From Pseudo-nitzschia pungens (taxonomy: Eukaryota > Bacillariophyta > Bacillariophyceae > Bacillariales > Bacillariaceae): a stretch of 64,000 bases of DNA. The translations under genes were made by a program, and so were the position numbers. The notes beneath the pieces were generated by a model that searched no databases, had not been told where the DNA came from, and saw only the letters and a list, made by a program, of their open reading frames with translations. The first letter of the stretch is position 1. Every line of letters starts with the position of its first letter. Positions 31,524 to 43,067 of this stretch are shown piece after piece. The stretch covers positions 4,065,001 to 4,129,000 of the forward strand of contig CM074758.1 of NCBI GenBank assembly GCA_037355855.1, given 5' to 3'.

Positions 31524-31657
31524 GGTTGCTGTTGGATTTGCATTTGCTGGAGATAAAGATGCCTCTGTTGTTGAGGCTGTGGGTATTTTTTGGGTTGATG
31601 AGAGTTCAGTACTGAATTCTACTACTGTTCCTACGTGAAAGCAGACAGTAATTACTG
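31524..31657 (-). promoter_or_regulatory. gypsy 5' leader with palindromic primer-site region
   Basis: Between the 5' LTR and gag. Where a tRNA-complementary site starting TGG is expected, directly beside the LTR, there is instead the perfect palindrome CAGTAATTACTG (31646-31657). The same palindrome adjoins the LTRs at 17-28 and 41360-41371. The rest of the leader contains a GCCTCTGTTGTTGAGGC hairpin near 31560-31577, also present at about 41278-41294. Confidence 0.6.
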
Positions 31658-31968
31658 TGTAACACTCTAAGGTAGAAATTTCGGAGTAGTATGAATAATT
31701 GTGTGTTATTTCACTTTACGAGATGGGATTGAAATTAGAGAGAGGAAATAATGAGCGATGAGGTCATCGCGACCTTCTCCTATAATATCCATCCCTGTAT
31801 ATAACATATATTCCGTATGTAACCTTAATCGTATAATCGCTCTCTTCTGCATGCCTGTTCATACATACCGGATATCCATACATGGATACCTTGTACATAT
31901 TTGAATCCCATGTGGGATTCGGTTAATTATTAATTCGTAACACTACTAGCCTACGCTAGCATGTTACA
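31658..31968 (-). repeat. 5' LTR of the gypsy element
   Basis: Same 311 bases as 26134-26444, with no difference that I could find by eye. It should hold the promoter of the element. CAGCC follows at 31969-31973, the right half of the target duplication. Confidence 0.97.
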
Positions 31969-34660
31969 CAGCCCATCTGTCAAGAACTTCCTGAAAGTCG
32001 ACAGCCAAGTCCTCACCAGATGTGGAGGAATCAGAGCCAGCACAAAACAAATCTGTGTCATCCACAAAGGCAAAACCCACAAGAGAAACCAGTTGCAGGG
32101 ACAATGAAGTGAGAAGATGGACACCATGCCCAGCCTGTTGCATCATTCGGAAGACAATTGTTGACACCAAAGCCCAAAGAGTCGGACCAATACCATTGCC
32201 TTGGCCACAACCACTGAGAGGAACAGGTTCATCACCATACACAGGGCCGGACCGACCAAAACCAGTTTTGATGTGGTGCTTGGCATGTTGCAGAGTAGAC
32301 AGAAGAACTTCACACACATGTGCAGGAACCCCAAAGCTCTGGAGAGTGAGACCTGCAATCGGATGAGATATCCTATCATAACAGCCCTTGGCATCATTCA
32401 TAGCAACAGCACCAGATCTGCGCTTCTGCCGCAGCACATACAGATGAGCTTCTTGTTCAGGCAGGTGTTGATGGCCTTGTGGTGTTTCCTGCTTCCATGT
32501 TGATCGACAGCCACTGCATTGGCACGTTCAGCATGGGCAAGAATGCGTCTGCCAATCATCTTGTTGTTGATTTGGAACTCAGGAGACATCAACTGGATAA
32601 GCCTCATCTTATCCACTCTATATTCACCAGGTTTCTTGAAGATCTCAACATCAGTGATGACCTGCCAAGCAGAAGGAGAGAAGCCAACAATCAATGGGAC
32701 GGATCTCAGGAGAGTGTCAAACTTGTTCAACTGGGGATCAAGGGCAAAAGCCTTGTGGTGGGCAAAACTCAAACAAGAAGGTTCACTGGCTGTGCGTTCC
32801 CTCTGGCGTTTCCAGGCAGCAGCATTGTCAGCTGGACACACTGAATAGTCAAAGGGGGGCAAACTCAGTATAGAGTCAGGGACTTTGAGACAAGATAGAA
32901 ATTCAGAAAGGTATTTGTCAGTGGCAGGAGGAGGATTATATGTGCCATCAAGAACTTGAGGAGCAGCATGGGCAGTGCCTAGATATCCGAAATCTTGAAT
33001 GAAGGAGGGATGCATGGAAGGAGTGCCAAGACACTGTTGTTGACGCCTGACTTTGGATTCAGCCATAGCTGGTACCATAGTAGACTGAGACTCCAAGACC
33101 TGTTCAACACCATCATGGCCAACTGCAATAGCCCTCAAGACAGCTGACTTGTGGACACGACCCCAAATAGACCTAGCAACACGGCAAGTTCTCGTTGAAG
33201 CCGTTCCCTGCGCATCCTGGCACGAATCTGGGAAGCACTCTGGTTGTGGGGCTTGCCTTCAGCAAGAAGTGCATCCACCAGGCCTTGATTGAAGGAGTCT
33301 CTCCATGAGGGGGCCAACTGCTTCACTGCCCGGTATTGCCTGTAAGCTTGTTTCAGATGGAGGAGAGCACTGGAAAGATCACTGTGTTCTCCTTTGTAGA
33401 GAGAAAGCTTGCAAGCCAACCTTTTCAAAACAGTATGACTGGTGGACACACCCTGTCGCAGCTTAACAACACGCCGCCAAAAGTCAATGGTATCACGATA
33501 GACTTGCAGCTTTGGTGACCATGGAACCAAACCAGCTCTAGTGTGGCAGAGGTTTTGTTCAACAGAGAGCCTGAGAGAGGTGGAGGTTTCATGGAGTACT
33601 TCATATGTGGTGATGAGATCAGTGCGCACAGAAATATCCCCAGACTGAAACTGAGCCAGTAGGTGCTCCAGCTTAGCTTGGAGAGAAAACACTCCAGCCT
33701 TGAGAAAGCTGTGCCTGACACGCTTGAAATACCGTTGGCGCAGATGAGGGTGAGAGGACGGGAGTTTGGAATGAGAGAAGCTCACAGGAGGTGGCAGATG
33801 TTTGCCCATGAGGCTGCAATTACAGACTTCAATCCAAAGCATTCTGTGGTCAGATTCCATACCATGGGCACCACCAAAGGGACAATACCCAGCCCTGAGA
33901 ACATCAACATTCTCAGAGACCCAAATGGCATCAATTGGTGTTCTGGTAGTGTTTCTGTTGTGGGTGGCAGGGGGAGAAGACTGACTATGAAGGGTAAGAA
34001 TGGCCTCTCTGAAACCAAGAGCCTTGAGCTCAAAGGACAAGCCATCAGTCCTAACATCAGCATTTTGATCAATCCCAACAATGACCTGGTCACCTGCACC
34101 CAGACAGACTTGAAGGGCAGCAGTCAGATCCCTGTGAAAAAGAATGCATGGATTGGGACTGAAAAGATTTTCAGCTGCTTGAAAGTAGCGGTACTGTTGA
34201 TTCCAGACTGAGCCAAGATCCCTATCATTTTCAACTGGGCAGTAGGCAGAAAACATGGTGACAGTGTAGCCATCCCTGCCCTGAAACTTGACAAAGGACC
34301 ATCTTCCAAGACCAGAAGGGTCAGCCCCATGGGCAATCTTGTGGGAGCTGAACAGCTGGTCAATGGAAAAACCTGTGCCGCCAGGCTGAAGCCATGAGCA
34401 GTCAGAAGCTTCATGCTTGTTGTTGGCAAGATAGGAAAAACTTGAGGGACAGACATTCTTCATGCGCCGATTGAAAAGATCACAAGGCAGGAGCTTGGAT
34501 TCATTCAAACAATGTTCAGCAAAAAGCGCCACACTGGCGTTGCTCTTGACAAATTGACGGGAGTTGTGCTTGGACCTGGACATAAAGGCAGCTCTACGCT
34601 AGGGTCCAATGTTTTGGAAGGTGATGATGGTGGAATTAGAGGATGGAGCTTGAGGAAAGG
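31969..34660 (-). pseudogene. LINE ORF2 N-terminal half (copy 3)
   Basis: The endonuclease starts near the ORF2 N-terminus, but a TAG at 34599-34601 replaces a Gln codon (IGPQRRAA becomes IGP-stop). After that the frame is open through the endonuclease motifs (FAEHCLNE, GIDQNADV, PIDAIWV, SDHRML) to 33135. The shared one-base shortening near 33180 separates it from the RT frame. A further one-base loss near 32439 (CACATACAG for CACATCACAG) breaks RT before NDAKGCYD. FVDD is present at about 32050. The copy is then cut by the gypsy insertion. Confidence 0.9.
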
Positions 34661-34964
34661 AATAATAATGATAATATACGTATTTAAATAACTTTAATCA
34701 CCAAAGGTGAAACTAAATTACTCAGTCTGTAACCAGACTTTAACGTCGCCTCCATCATAGAGTCAGGACCCCAAGTGGCAGAACGACAAATTTTCAAACA
34801 AACCTTGAACATCAAGCAGGGAAAAAGACAAACAAGTCCCACAAAATAGGGACTTGAGAGAAAGTGAAATGGGAATGAAGATATTGGGATAAGATCCAGT
34901 ATCAAAAGGGATGGGACAGGATAAGAAGCAGGAACAGAAGACAAAACCAAGGTACAAAGTGTAA

Positions 34965-37900
34965 TCAACCCTGAGGTCCAGTAAGCCAGGCTCTGAGAAG
35001 AGCAGCCTCTTGTTGGTATGGCTGCACTGGTGGGACAGGCGCTGCATATTGCTTCCTTGCAAGGTGGATGGTTGCAAGCCACTGCCGCTTGGCAGTCAGG
35101 GTGTAACCTTGTAGGACGTGGAAAGGGGTTTGTAACAGGGAGTGTGACTGGGGAAGTGCACCAGCTGAACCAATTGCCAATTCTGAGGTGATGGAAGCAT
35201 CAAGAGATTGGTGTTGTTCAGCATCAAGGGTACCCCCAGGACCATGGAGTCGTTCATTCCTATAAGTCCAAAGATCCCAGGAGGTAAGAAAGAACTGATG
35301 GATGATAGCTGTAGCCCAACGTTTGGGAGAGCGCTTGCTTCCAATGTGGGAGTAGTAGTCAGCCTGGATTTGATACCAGCGAGGAGACCACCTACCAAGA
35401 AGCCAGTTGTGCCAACCAATAGTCCTCTGTGCCCTGACAGCAGAAGCAATTGCAAGTGAGTAGGATGATGGATAAATTCTCTGGCCTTTCCGAACTCTGG
35501 TGAGAAGATCCACAATGGCAACAGCCAATGATGGATCAGTTTGTTCAGCTTCAAGCCTCTTCTGCAGTGGTCCCGTGAAGGCAGACACACTATGCGTGAC
35601 AGCCCCAGTATCCTTGCAGGAGAGCACATGAGAAACCTTCTCGTTGTCTGCATCACACAAGGGACACCTGGAGTGATCCTGATACTGGTAGTGAAGTAGT
35701 TGGTTGCCAACACCAATGCATCCAGAAGCAAACTTGACAAACCACCTTTGCATGCCAGGAGGTAGACGCTTGAAGGCAGACAGATGGGCACACCAATGGA
35801 TGGAACTCAGAACAGGTTGTGGAATGGGGATGTCATGGTGGGTCTGCCAATATTTAAGAAGAGGAGGACCAGAAATGGCAACATGCAGAGCATTCTGATC
35901 AAACCTTGAACACTTGCATCCATTGAGAGAAAATGCCCAAGGCTCAAACACAAGTCTGGGATAGTGATGGGCAGAAGCTCTATGGACAGAGAGAAAGGCC
36001 TTTGCCATGCTGTCAACCTGATGATTGCGAAGGGCCCACCAATCAAGAAAGATTCCAGCTTGATGGCCCTGAACCCACTGAAAATGCACAGAGATTGGCA
36101 GGGCAGAAATCATGTTTCTGATGACATAAACATAATCAAAAGACTTCTGGGAAATAACCAATGGCCATGATCCCTCAGCCTGTTTGAGAGCTGTGTCACC
36201 ATCCAGAGCAATGGTGATAGAGCCAGAAGCAATATCAAAAAGACTCACCAGAGCAGTGCAACAGGTGAGAACCCCAATGATACCTGCCAGTTCACTCCTA
36301 TAGGATGATTGATCCTCAGGGGATCCACCGACAAAATTACAGCCAGTGAGAAACAATGAAGCATTCTTGGTGGAGGTATTGGGTGATAGAATGAAAGCAG
36401 AAGTTCCTCTGAGAAGGTCCGGATCAAATGAACCATCACATACAGCACTGGCAGTACCACTCTCAATAGCATCAACAAGGTGCTGACAGCCAGCCTGTGG
36501 TAGGGAATATTTGTGGAGAAGTACTCTTGGAGACTCACAGAGTGCATCAAAGGCATCTACTGGGGAGTCTGAAAGAGAATCAAATGGATTGTACTCCATA
36601 GGATCCATGTCAGGAGGCTCAGAAACAAAGGCTGAGGACCCAACAACGCGGACAACTTGTCCACAAATAACAGGGCAGACAAGCACATCAGCACAGGCTG
36701 GTTTGTCAGAAAGGAGTTCAGAAGTGACCCTGTATCTGCCCCTGCCCTGGGAGGTGCTCACAATCCAGCCAGTAGAAGTTTTGAAGAATATTCTGTTGGT
36801 GGATGGAGACAAAAACCAAGGCCAAAGAGAAGCTGTCTGGGGAGAGAGCCAATGCCCAAGATGAAAAGAAGGAGCCAGTGCCCTGGCTGCAGGGGGTGGA
36901 CAGGGGGGAAGAAAACAGGTCTGAAGAGCCTTAGTCCATAAGCGCTGTGCTGCTGGAGGCCAGGATGGAGGACATCTAGGCCAGTCAAGATGATCCCTCA
37001 AGTGATTGGAGGATGTCAGCTGGAAGGCCATGGGAGAGAGTCTTTTCCATCTGGAGTACAAATGTCAGCAAGGGAGATAGCCTTGAGTGACATGCGCATG
37101 TGATTCAATAGGGACAAGTCAGCACCTCTGAAGCCAGCGTTGACAAAGGCTTGCATGAGATAGCAGTCATTGGAACGTAGCAGGGGAAGATCTGGGAAGT
37201 CTTCAAACAAGCTCACAGGGTGAACAGAGAAAAACTTCCACACATGTTTGTACCAGCAAGGAGTGACGTAGGAAGCAAAAGGATGATATGGGGTGACACC
37301 AAGATGGAGAGGAATGCCAAGTTCGAGCCGTAGAGACTCAGCAGTTAGCCTGAGAATCCGACCAGTTTGGGAGGACCTGACAGATTCCTGAAAGAGAGTG
37401 GCAATATGACTGAACTCTTGGAGGAGGTAGGGATGAACGAAACCAAAGCCTTGATAGAGGGAAGGACCATAGAATACATGTCTGGGAAATGTCCGTGACA
37501 TCCCTGCTTTATTCAGCACAGGAACAAGTGCTGGGTGAATGATCTTCGTCCAGGTGGCCTCATCAAGTTGCGTGACAGGCATGGGGTATTCAACAGACTT
37601 CATGAAAGAATACTTGAATGTGTAGAGGGATGCCCTCTTCTCACACTTGGAAGCCTTGAGCTGAGAGCCAAAAGACTGAGACTGTGACTTCATGTGAGCA
37701 ATCTGTGCTTCCTCATTGCCATCCATGGAGATAAAAACCCCAAGGGTCTTGTCAGCATGGTCAACTTCAAAACGATCCAGGGTAGCTCGATTGCCATTCT
37801 TGTCAGCAACAGAGAAGTCACCAGGCATGTCAGCAATGGAGCGATAGTCCCATCCGGATCCATTCCATTTGAAATCAATCAAATAACAGAAGGATTTGGC

Positions 37901-40804
37901 AGGTTCAATCGCACCACCAGTGGCAATAATCCCTCCAGCCCATCGGTCAAGAGCTGCCTGAAAATCAACAGCCAATTCCTCACCAGATGTTGAGGAATCA
38001 GAGCCAGCACAAAACAAATCTGTGTCATCCACAAAGGCAAAACCCACAAGAGAAACCAGTTGCAGTGACAAAGAAGTGATAAGATGGACACCATGCCCAG
38101 CCTGTTGCATCATTCGGAAGACAATTGTTGACACCAAGGCCCAAAGAGTTGGACCAATACCATTGCCTTGGCCACAACCACTGAGAGGAACAGGTTCATC
38201 ACCATACACAGGGCCGGACCGACCAAAACCAGTTTTGATGTGATGCTTAGCATGTTGCAGAGTAGACAGAAGAACTTCACACACATGGGCAGGAACCCCA
38301 AAGCTCTGGAGAGTGAGACCTGCAATAGGATGAGAGATTCTATCATAACAGCCCTTGGCATCATTCATAGCAACAGCACCGGATCTGCGCTTCTGCCGCA
38401 ACACATCACAGATGAGCTTCTTGTTCAGGCAGGTGTTGATGGCCTTGTGGTGTTTCCTGCTTCCATGTTGATCAACAGCCACGGCATTGGCACGTTCAGC
38501 ATAGGCAAGAATGCGTCTACCAATCATCTTGTTGTTGATTTGGAACTCAGGAGACATCAGCTGAATAAGCCTCATCTTATACACTCTATATTCACCAGGT
38601 TTCTTGAAGATCTCAACATCAGTGATGACCTGCCAAGCAGAAGGAGAGAAGCCAACAATCAATGGGACGGATCTCAGGAGAGTGTCAAACTTGTTCAGCT
38701 GGGGATCCATGGCAAATGCCTTGTGGTGGGCAAAACTCAAACAAGAAGGTTCACTTGCTGTGCGTTCCCTCTGGCGTTTCCAGGCAGCAGCATTGTCAGC
38801 TGGACACACTGAATAGTCAAAGGGGGGCAAACTCAGTATAGAGTCAGGGACTTTGAGACAGGAAAGAAATTCAGAAAGGTATTTGTCAGTGGCAGGAGGA
38901 GGATTATATGTGCCATCAAGAACATGAGTCGCAGCCTGGGCAGTGCCTAGGTAGCCAAAATCTTGAATGAAGGAGGGAGTCATGGAAGGAGTGCCAAGAC
39001 ACTGCTGTTGACGCCTGACTTTGGATTCAGCCATAGCTGGTACCATAGTAGACTGAGACTCCAAGACCTGTTCAACACCATCATGGCCAACTGCAATAGC
39101 TCGCAAGACTGCTGACTTGTTGACACGTCCCCGAATAGACCGAGCAGCAAGACCAAGCTCTCGTTGAAGACGTTCCCTGCGCATCCTGGCACGAATCTGG
39201 GAAGCATGCTGGTTGTGAGGCTTGCCTTCAGCAAGAAGTGCATCCACCAGGCCTTGATTGAAGGAGTCTCTCCATGAGGGGGCCAATTTCTTCACTGCCC
39301 GGTATTGCTTGTAAGCTTGTTTCAGATGGAGGAGAGCACTGGAAAGGTCACTGTGTTCTCCTTTGTAGAGAGAAAGCTTGCAGGCCAACCTTTTCAAAAC
39401 AGTATGACTGGTGGACACACCCTGTCTCAACTTAACAACACGCCGCCAAAAGTCAATGGTATCACGATAGACTTGCAGCTTAGGTGACCATGGAACCAAA
39501 CCAGCTCTAGTGTGGCAGAGGTTTTGTTCAACAGAGAGCCTGAGAGAGGTGGAAGTTTCATGGAGTACTTCATAGGTGGTGATGAGATCAGCGCGCACAG
39601 AAATATCCCCAGACTGAAACTGAGCCAGTAGGTGCTCCAGCTTAGCTTGGAGAGAAAACACTCCAGCCTTGAGAAAGCTGTGCCTCACTCGCTTGAAATA
39701 CCGTTGGCGCAGATGAGGGTGGGAGGACTGGAGTTTGGAAAGAGAGAATCTCACAGGAGGTGGCAGATGTTTGCCCATGAGGCTGCAATTACAGACTTCA
39801 ATCCAAAGCATTCTATGGTCAGATTCCATACCCTGGGCACCACCAAAGGGACAATACCCAGCCCTGAGAACATCAACATTCTCAGAGACCCAAATGGCAT
39901 CAATTGGTGTTCTGGTAGTGTTTCTGTTGTGAGTGGCAGGAGGAGAAGACTTACTATGCATGGTAAGAATGGCCTCTCTGAAACCCAGAGCCTGGAGCTC
40001 AAAAGACAAGCCATCAGTCCGGACATCAGCATTCTGGTCAATCCCAACAATGACCTGGTCACCTGCACCCAGGCAGACCTGAAGGGCAGCAGTCAAATCC
40101 CTGTGAAAAAGAATGCATGGATTGGGACTGAAAAGATTTTCAGCTGCTTGAAAGTAGCGGCACTGTTGATTCCATACTGAGCCCAGATCCCTATCATTTT
40201 CAACGGGGCAGTAGGCTGAAAACATGGTGACAGTGTAGCCATCCCTGCCCTGAAACTTGACAAAGGACCATCTGCCAAGACCAGATGGATCAGCTCCATG
40301 TGCAACCTTGTGGGAGCTGAACAGCTGGTCAATGGAAAAACCTGTGCCGCCAGGCTGAAGCCAAGAGCAGGCAGAAGCTTCATGCTTGTTGTTAGCAAGA
40401 TAGGAAAAACTTGAGGGACAGACATTCTTCATGCGCCGATTGAAAAGATCACAGGGCAGGAGTTTGGATTCATTCAAACAATGTTCAGCAAAAAGAGCCA
40501 CACTGGCATTGCTCTTGACAAATTGACGGGCGTTGTGCTTGGACATGGACATAAAGGCAGCTCTGCGCTGTGGTCCAATGTTTTGGAAAGTGATGATGGT
40601 GGAGTTATAGGATGGAGCTTGAGGAAAGGAATGACCAAAACTGTCAGAATCCTTAGCAGCAAGAGAGTCTCCATGAAGAGTTAATTGGACAAAATGAGAG
40701 ACAGGGGAAGAGGCGGAGGGGGAAAAGAGAGAAACAGTAGAAGCATTGATGGGATTTGGATTGGAAGGCAACCCATCAAACCTCATACCAGAGGAGCTAA
40801 CCAT
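34965..40804 (-). pseudogene. LINE ORF2 (copy 4), one frameshift
   Basis: ATG at 40802-40804, overlapping the ORF1 stop (40797-40799). Endonuclease, RT (NDAKGCYD, FVDD), RNase H and zinc finger are all present with catalytic residues. The endonuclease-RT linker has the unshifted form (GLAARSIRGRVNK), so the 5' two-thirds is one frame. The only break I see is the loss of one T in a T-run near 37048 (GTCTTTTCCATC against GTCTTTTTCCATC in copy 6), between RT and RNase H. A single-base change separates it from an intact gene. Confidence 0.92.
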
Positions 40805-40971
40805 GATCAGAAGGAAACCGAGTCTGTCGCACGGAAGAAAGAGTTGCCGGAGCTGATTTGGTGGAGACATTGGCATGGCTCAAATCACTGACACTAGCAT
40901 CATGGCTGGAGGAGAATGCAATGGCAGCAACTCCAAGCCTCAAAGCAGAGGCTGCATCTTCCTCACCACCA
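40797..40971 (-). pseudogene. LINE ORF1 C-terminal end (copy 4)
   Basis: This encodes the end of ORF1, from the Ser-rich segment SSHDASVSDLSHANVS to TRFPSDHG and TAG at 40797-40799. It contains the empty version of the GGAGAC-ATTGG site at about 40868-40878 into which LTRs are inserted in copies 5 and 6. The remainder of ORF1 is absent. Confidence 0.85.
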
Positions 40972-41228
40972 TGCACAATTTTGCGACGCGCGATTTTGTC
41001 CGACGTTCTGATGTTCCAGTACTTAAAACACGTAGATTTCTACACAACTTTCCCCTTTGATATCTCACTCACTTCTAAAGCTCCTACAACAAAACCAAGC
41101 ACTACACCTATTAACAGAGACCTCCCCTATCTGATTCTGCTGTTTGTTTGGCTGCTCCTTGCTTCCTTTGGTTGCTGTGGTTGCTTGTTTCCTCTGCCGG
41201 TCGGTCGATCGATTCGGCAACAACAGCG
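40972..41228 (+). mobile_element. LINE 5'-end fragment
   Basis: It starts ACAATTTTGCGACGCGCGATTTTG and follows the first ~250 bases of the copy 1 and copy 2 leaders, then stops abruptly at GGCAACAACAGCG. It contains no coding sequence. It abuts copy 4 head to head on the left and a gypsy leader on the right. Confidence 0.85.
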
Positions 41229-41371
41229 GTGGGTCTCTGTATAGACCTGCCGTAGTGTTTGTTGGAGATACAGGTTGCCTCTGTTGTTGAGGCTATCGAT
41301 GATTTCGGAGATGGGTTTCTTCAGTACTGATAGTTACTGTCTTTCTACTTAAAGATAAACAGTAATTACTG
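41229..41371 (-). mobile_element. leader fragment of a gypsy-like element
   Basis: It resembles 31524-31657, sharing GCCTCTGTTGTTGAGGC, TTCAGTACTG and the terminal CAGTAATTACTG, but belongs to the other LTR family. Its last 28 bases equal the first 28 bases of the window. It is the start of the internal region of the minus-strand element whose 5' LTR is 41372-41694. Gag and pol are gone. Confidence 0.7.
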
Positions 41372-41694
41372 TGTTACACGTTAAGGTAGAAATTTCGGAG
41401 TGGTATGAATATTGTGAATGTTTAGATACTTTACGAAATATTGTTACGCGAATTGAGAATGGAAACATATAAAAATTGAGGTCGCGAGCATAGCCACATT
41501 TTGGCATGCTCTGCCATAAATGTTGTTTCATTGTCGGTTCCCACGATTAGGCATATATTATCTTCTGGGACTCAACCATAATAATTGGGACACATATCGA
41601 ATGTATCCCTCGTTGAATATAAACATATATTTGATTCCCGTATGGGATTCGTTTAATTATTCATTCGTGAATGTAGCTACGCTACAGTGTCACA
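41372..41694 (-). mobile_element. LTR (family B, 5' LTR with leader)
   Basis: 323 bases, TGTTACACG...GTGTCACA, nearly identical to the solo LTR at 50537-50859. The right neighbour is GAGACATTGGCATGG, the same LINE ORF1 position as in copy 6. The left neighbour is an element leader, not the second GAGAC. It is therefore one LTR of a once full-length insertion whose other half was lost. Confidence 0.9.
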
Positions 41695-43067
41695 GAGACA
41701 TTGGCATGGCTCAAATCACTGACACTAGCATCATGGCTGGAGGAGAATGCAATAGCAGCAACTCCAACCCTCAAAGCAGAGGCTGCATCTTCCTCACCAC
41801 CAGGCAAACCAGAAGGCAGGGCAGCAGGAACTTCAGTTGAGACATCAGGAGAGACCACAGGGGAGTCACCAGCCATGGCATTATTGGGAGGATCAGGAAC
41901 TTCAGGGGGGACATCAGGAGAGACACCAGGGGATGAACCAGCCTTGGCAGCATTGGGAGGATCACCTCCAGAGGGAGCAGCACCTGCAGGCGGTGAAGCC
42001 TGGACATCAGTGAGATTGGAAGTGCCAGTCGCTAAAGTATCCATGGATTGGGAGTCATCAAAGCCACCACCACCACTGTCAGCACGGGCTTGGAGGTTAA
42101 AGTGCAAATCTAGATCAAAAGTGAGGTCTGGGGCAAGGTCAACGGACAAGTCATCATCAACAAGTTCCCAATCTCTTGCATCCCCATCACCAAAAAAGGG
42201 AAGAGAGTCATCCTGCATTGGATCTGCAGCAGGTGCAGTTTCCACAACACAATTGACATCAGCATCCCAATGGTAAGCCTCCATTTCAGTCAAGCACTCA
42301 GAAGAGAACCATTGTCTAACACAAGAACCATACTGAGCTTCCAGAAAAATAGGCAGGAAAGACAACATGGCCATGGCTTCAGCCTTGGTAGTCATGTTGT
42401 ACAAAGCAAGGATCTCGCCCCGGTATGGACTGGTATCAACAGAAAGAAAGAGAGGCCATGACCAATTGTCACGGGTTCTGATGCCCATAAGCACACTGCG
42501 CAGTGTCTTCAAACCCAGCCCTTGGCCCAAGTCAACAGGAAGATCAAGATCAACTACCCCCAAAACAGGAGCAGTTTCATGGCTCTCAATAAATTTGGCT
42601 TGTCGGTGCTTGGCTTGGCGAACAGTCTTGAGCTTGGAAGGGGGAAGGGGTCTGTCAGAAGGATTGGTGGTTGTCTCAATGAACTTGTAGAATTTACCAT
42701 CAGGGAGAGAGGCAATGTCTGAAGGTTTGCACTGGCGTTTCCAGGCAGCAGCATTGTCAGCTGGACACACTGAATAGTCAAAGGGGGGCAAACTCAGTAT
42801 AGAGTCAGGGACTTTGAGACAAGATAGAAATTCAGAAAGGTATTTGTCAGTGGCAGGAGGAGGATTATATGTGCCATCAAGAACTTGAGGAGCAGCATGG
42901 GCAGTGCCTAGATATCCGAAATCTTGAATGAAGGAGGGATGCATGGAAGGAGTGCCAAGACACTGTTGTTGACGCCTGACTTTGGATTCAGCCATAGCTG
43001 GTACCATAGTAGACTGAGACTCCAAGACCTGTTCAACACCATCATGGCCAACTGCAATAGCCCTCAA
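41695..43067 (-). pseudogene. chimeric reading frame: ORF2 pre-RT fused to ORF1 C-terminal half
   Basis: One open frame reads RAIAVGHDGVEQVLESQS... from ORF2, up to AAAWKRQ. At about 42731 it switches in frame to CKPSDIASLPDGKFYKF... of ORF1 and continues through the conserved middle and acidic C-terminus, and stops in the adjoining LTR at 41682. It has neither RT motifs nor the ORF1 N-terminus. It is a by-product of rearrangement, but one that stayed open for about 460 codons. Confidence 0.85.

Larger units (their letters stand above)
26134..31968 (-). mobile_element. complete Ty3/gypsy LTR retrotransposon
   Basis: 5,835 bases with two 311-base LTRs that I read as identical, a 134-base leader, gag, pol and a short 3' spacer. 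The target duplication CAGCC is exact at 26129-26133 and 31969-31973. Integrase follows RNase H, which makes it Ty3/gypsy and not copia. Identical LTRs and no frameshift in pol mean that it inserted recently and could be active, the one query being the TGA between gag and pol. Confidence 0.97.
23010..34660 (-). mobile_element. LINE copy 3, split by a gypsy insertion
   Basis: The copy covers 23010-26133 and 31969-34660. Its 3' UTR is cut at AGCAGGGAAA (23011), so it has no tail, and its 5' end is cut in the first codons of ORF2 at about 34660. The gypsy element entered in the RT domain after CACCAGCC, duplicating CAGCC. Removing the insertion restores the same reading as copies 2, 4, 6 and 8. 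Confidence 0.92.
34661..40971 (-). mobile_element. LINE copy 4, 5' truncated in ORF1
   Basis: Its (ATT)n tail (34661-34680 region, interrupted by one C on the minus strand) joins the 5' truncation point of copy 3 head to tail on the same strand. It carries the full 3' UTR, a nearly intact ORF2 and the last ~58 codons of ORF1. At about 40971 it meets a plus-strand LINE 5' end, head to head. Confidence 0.93.
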
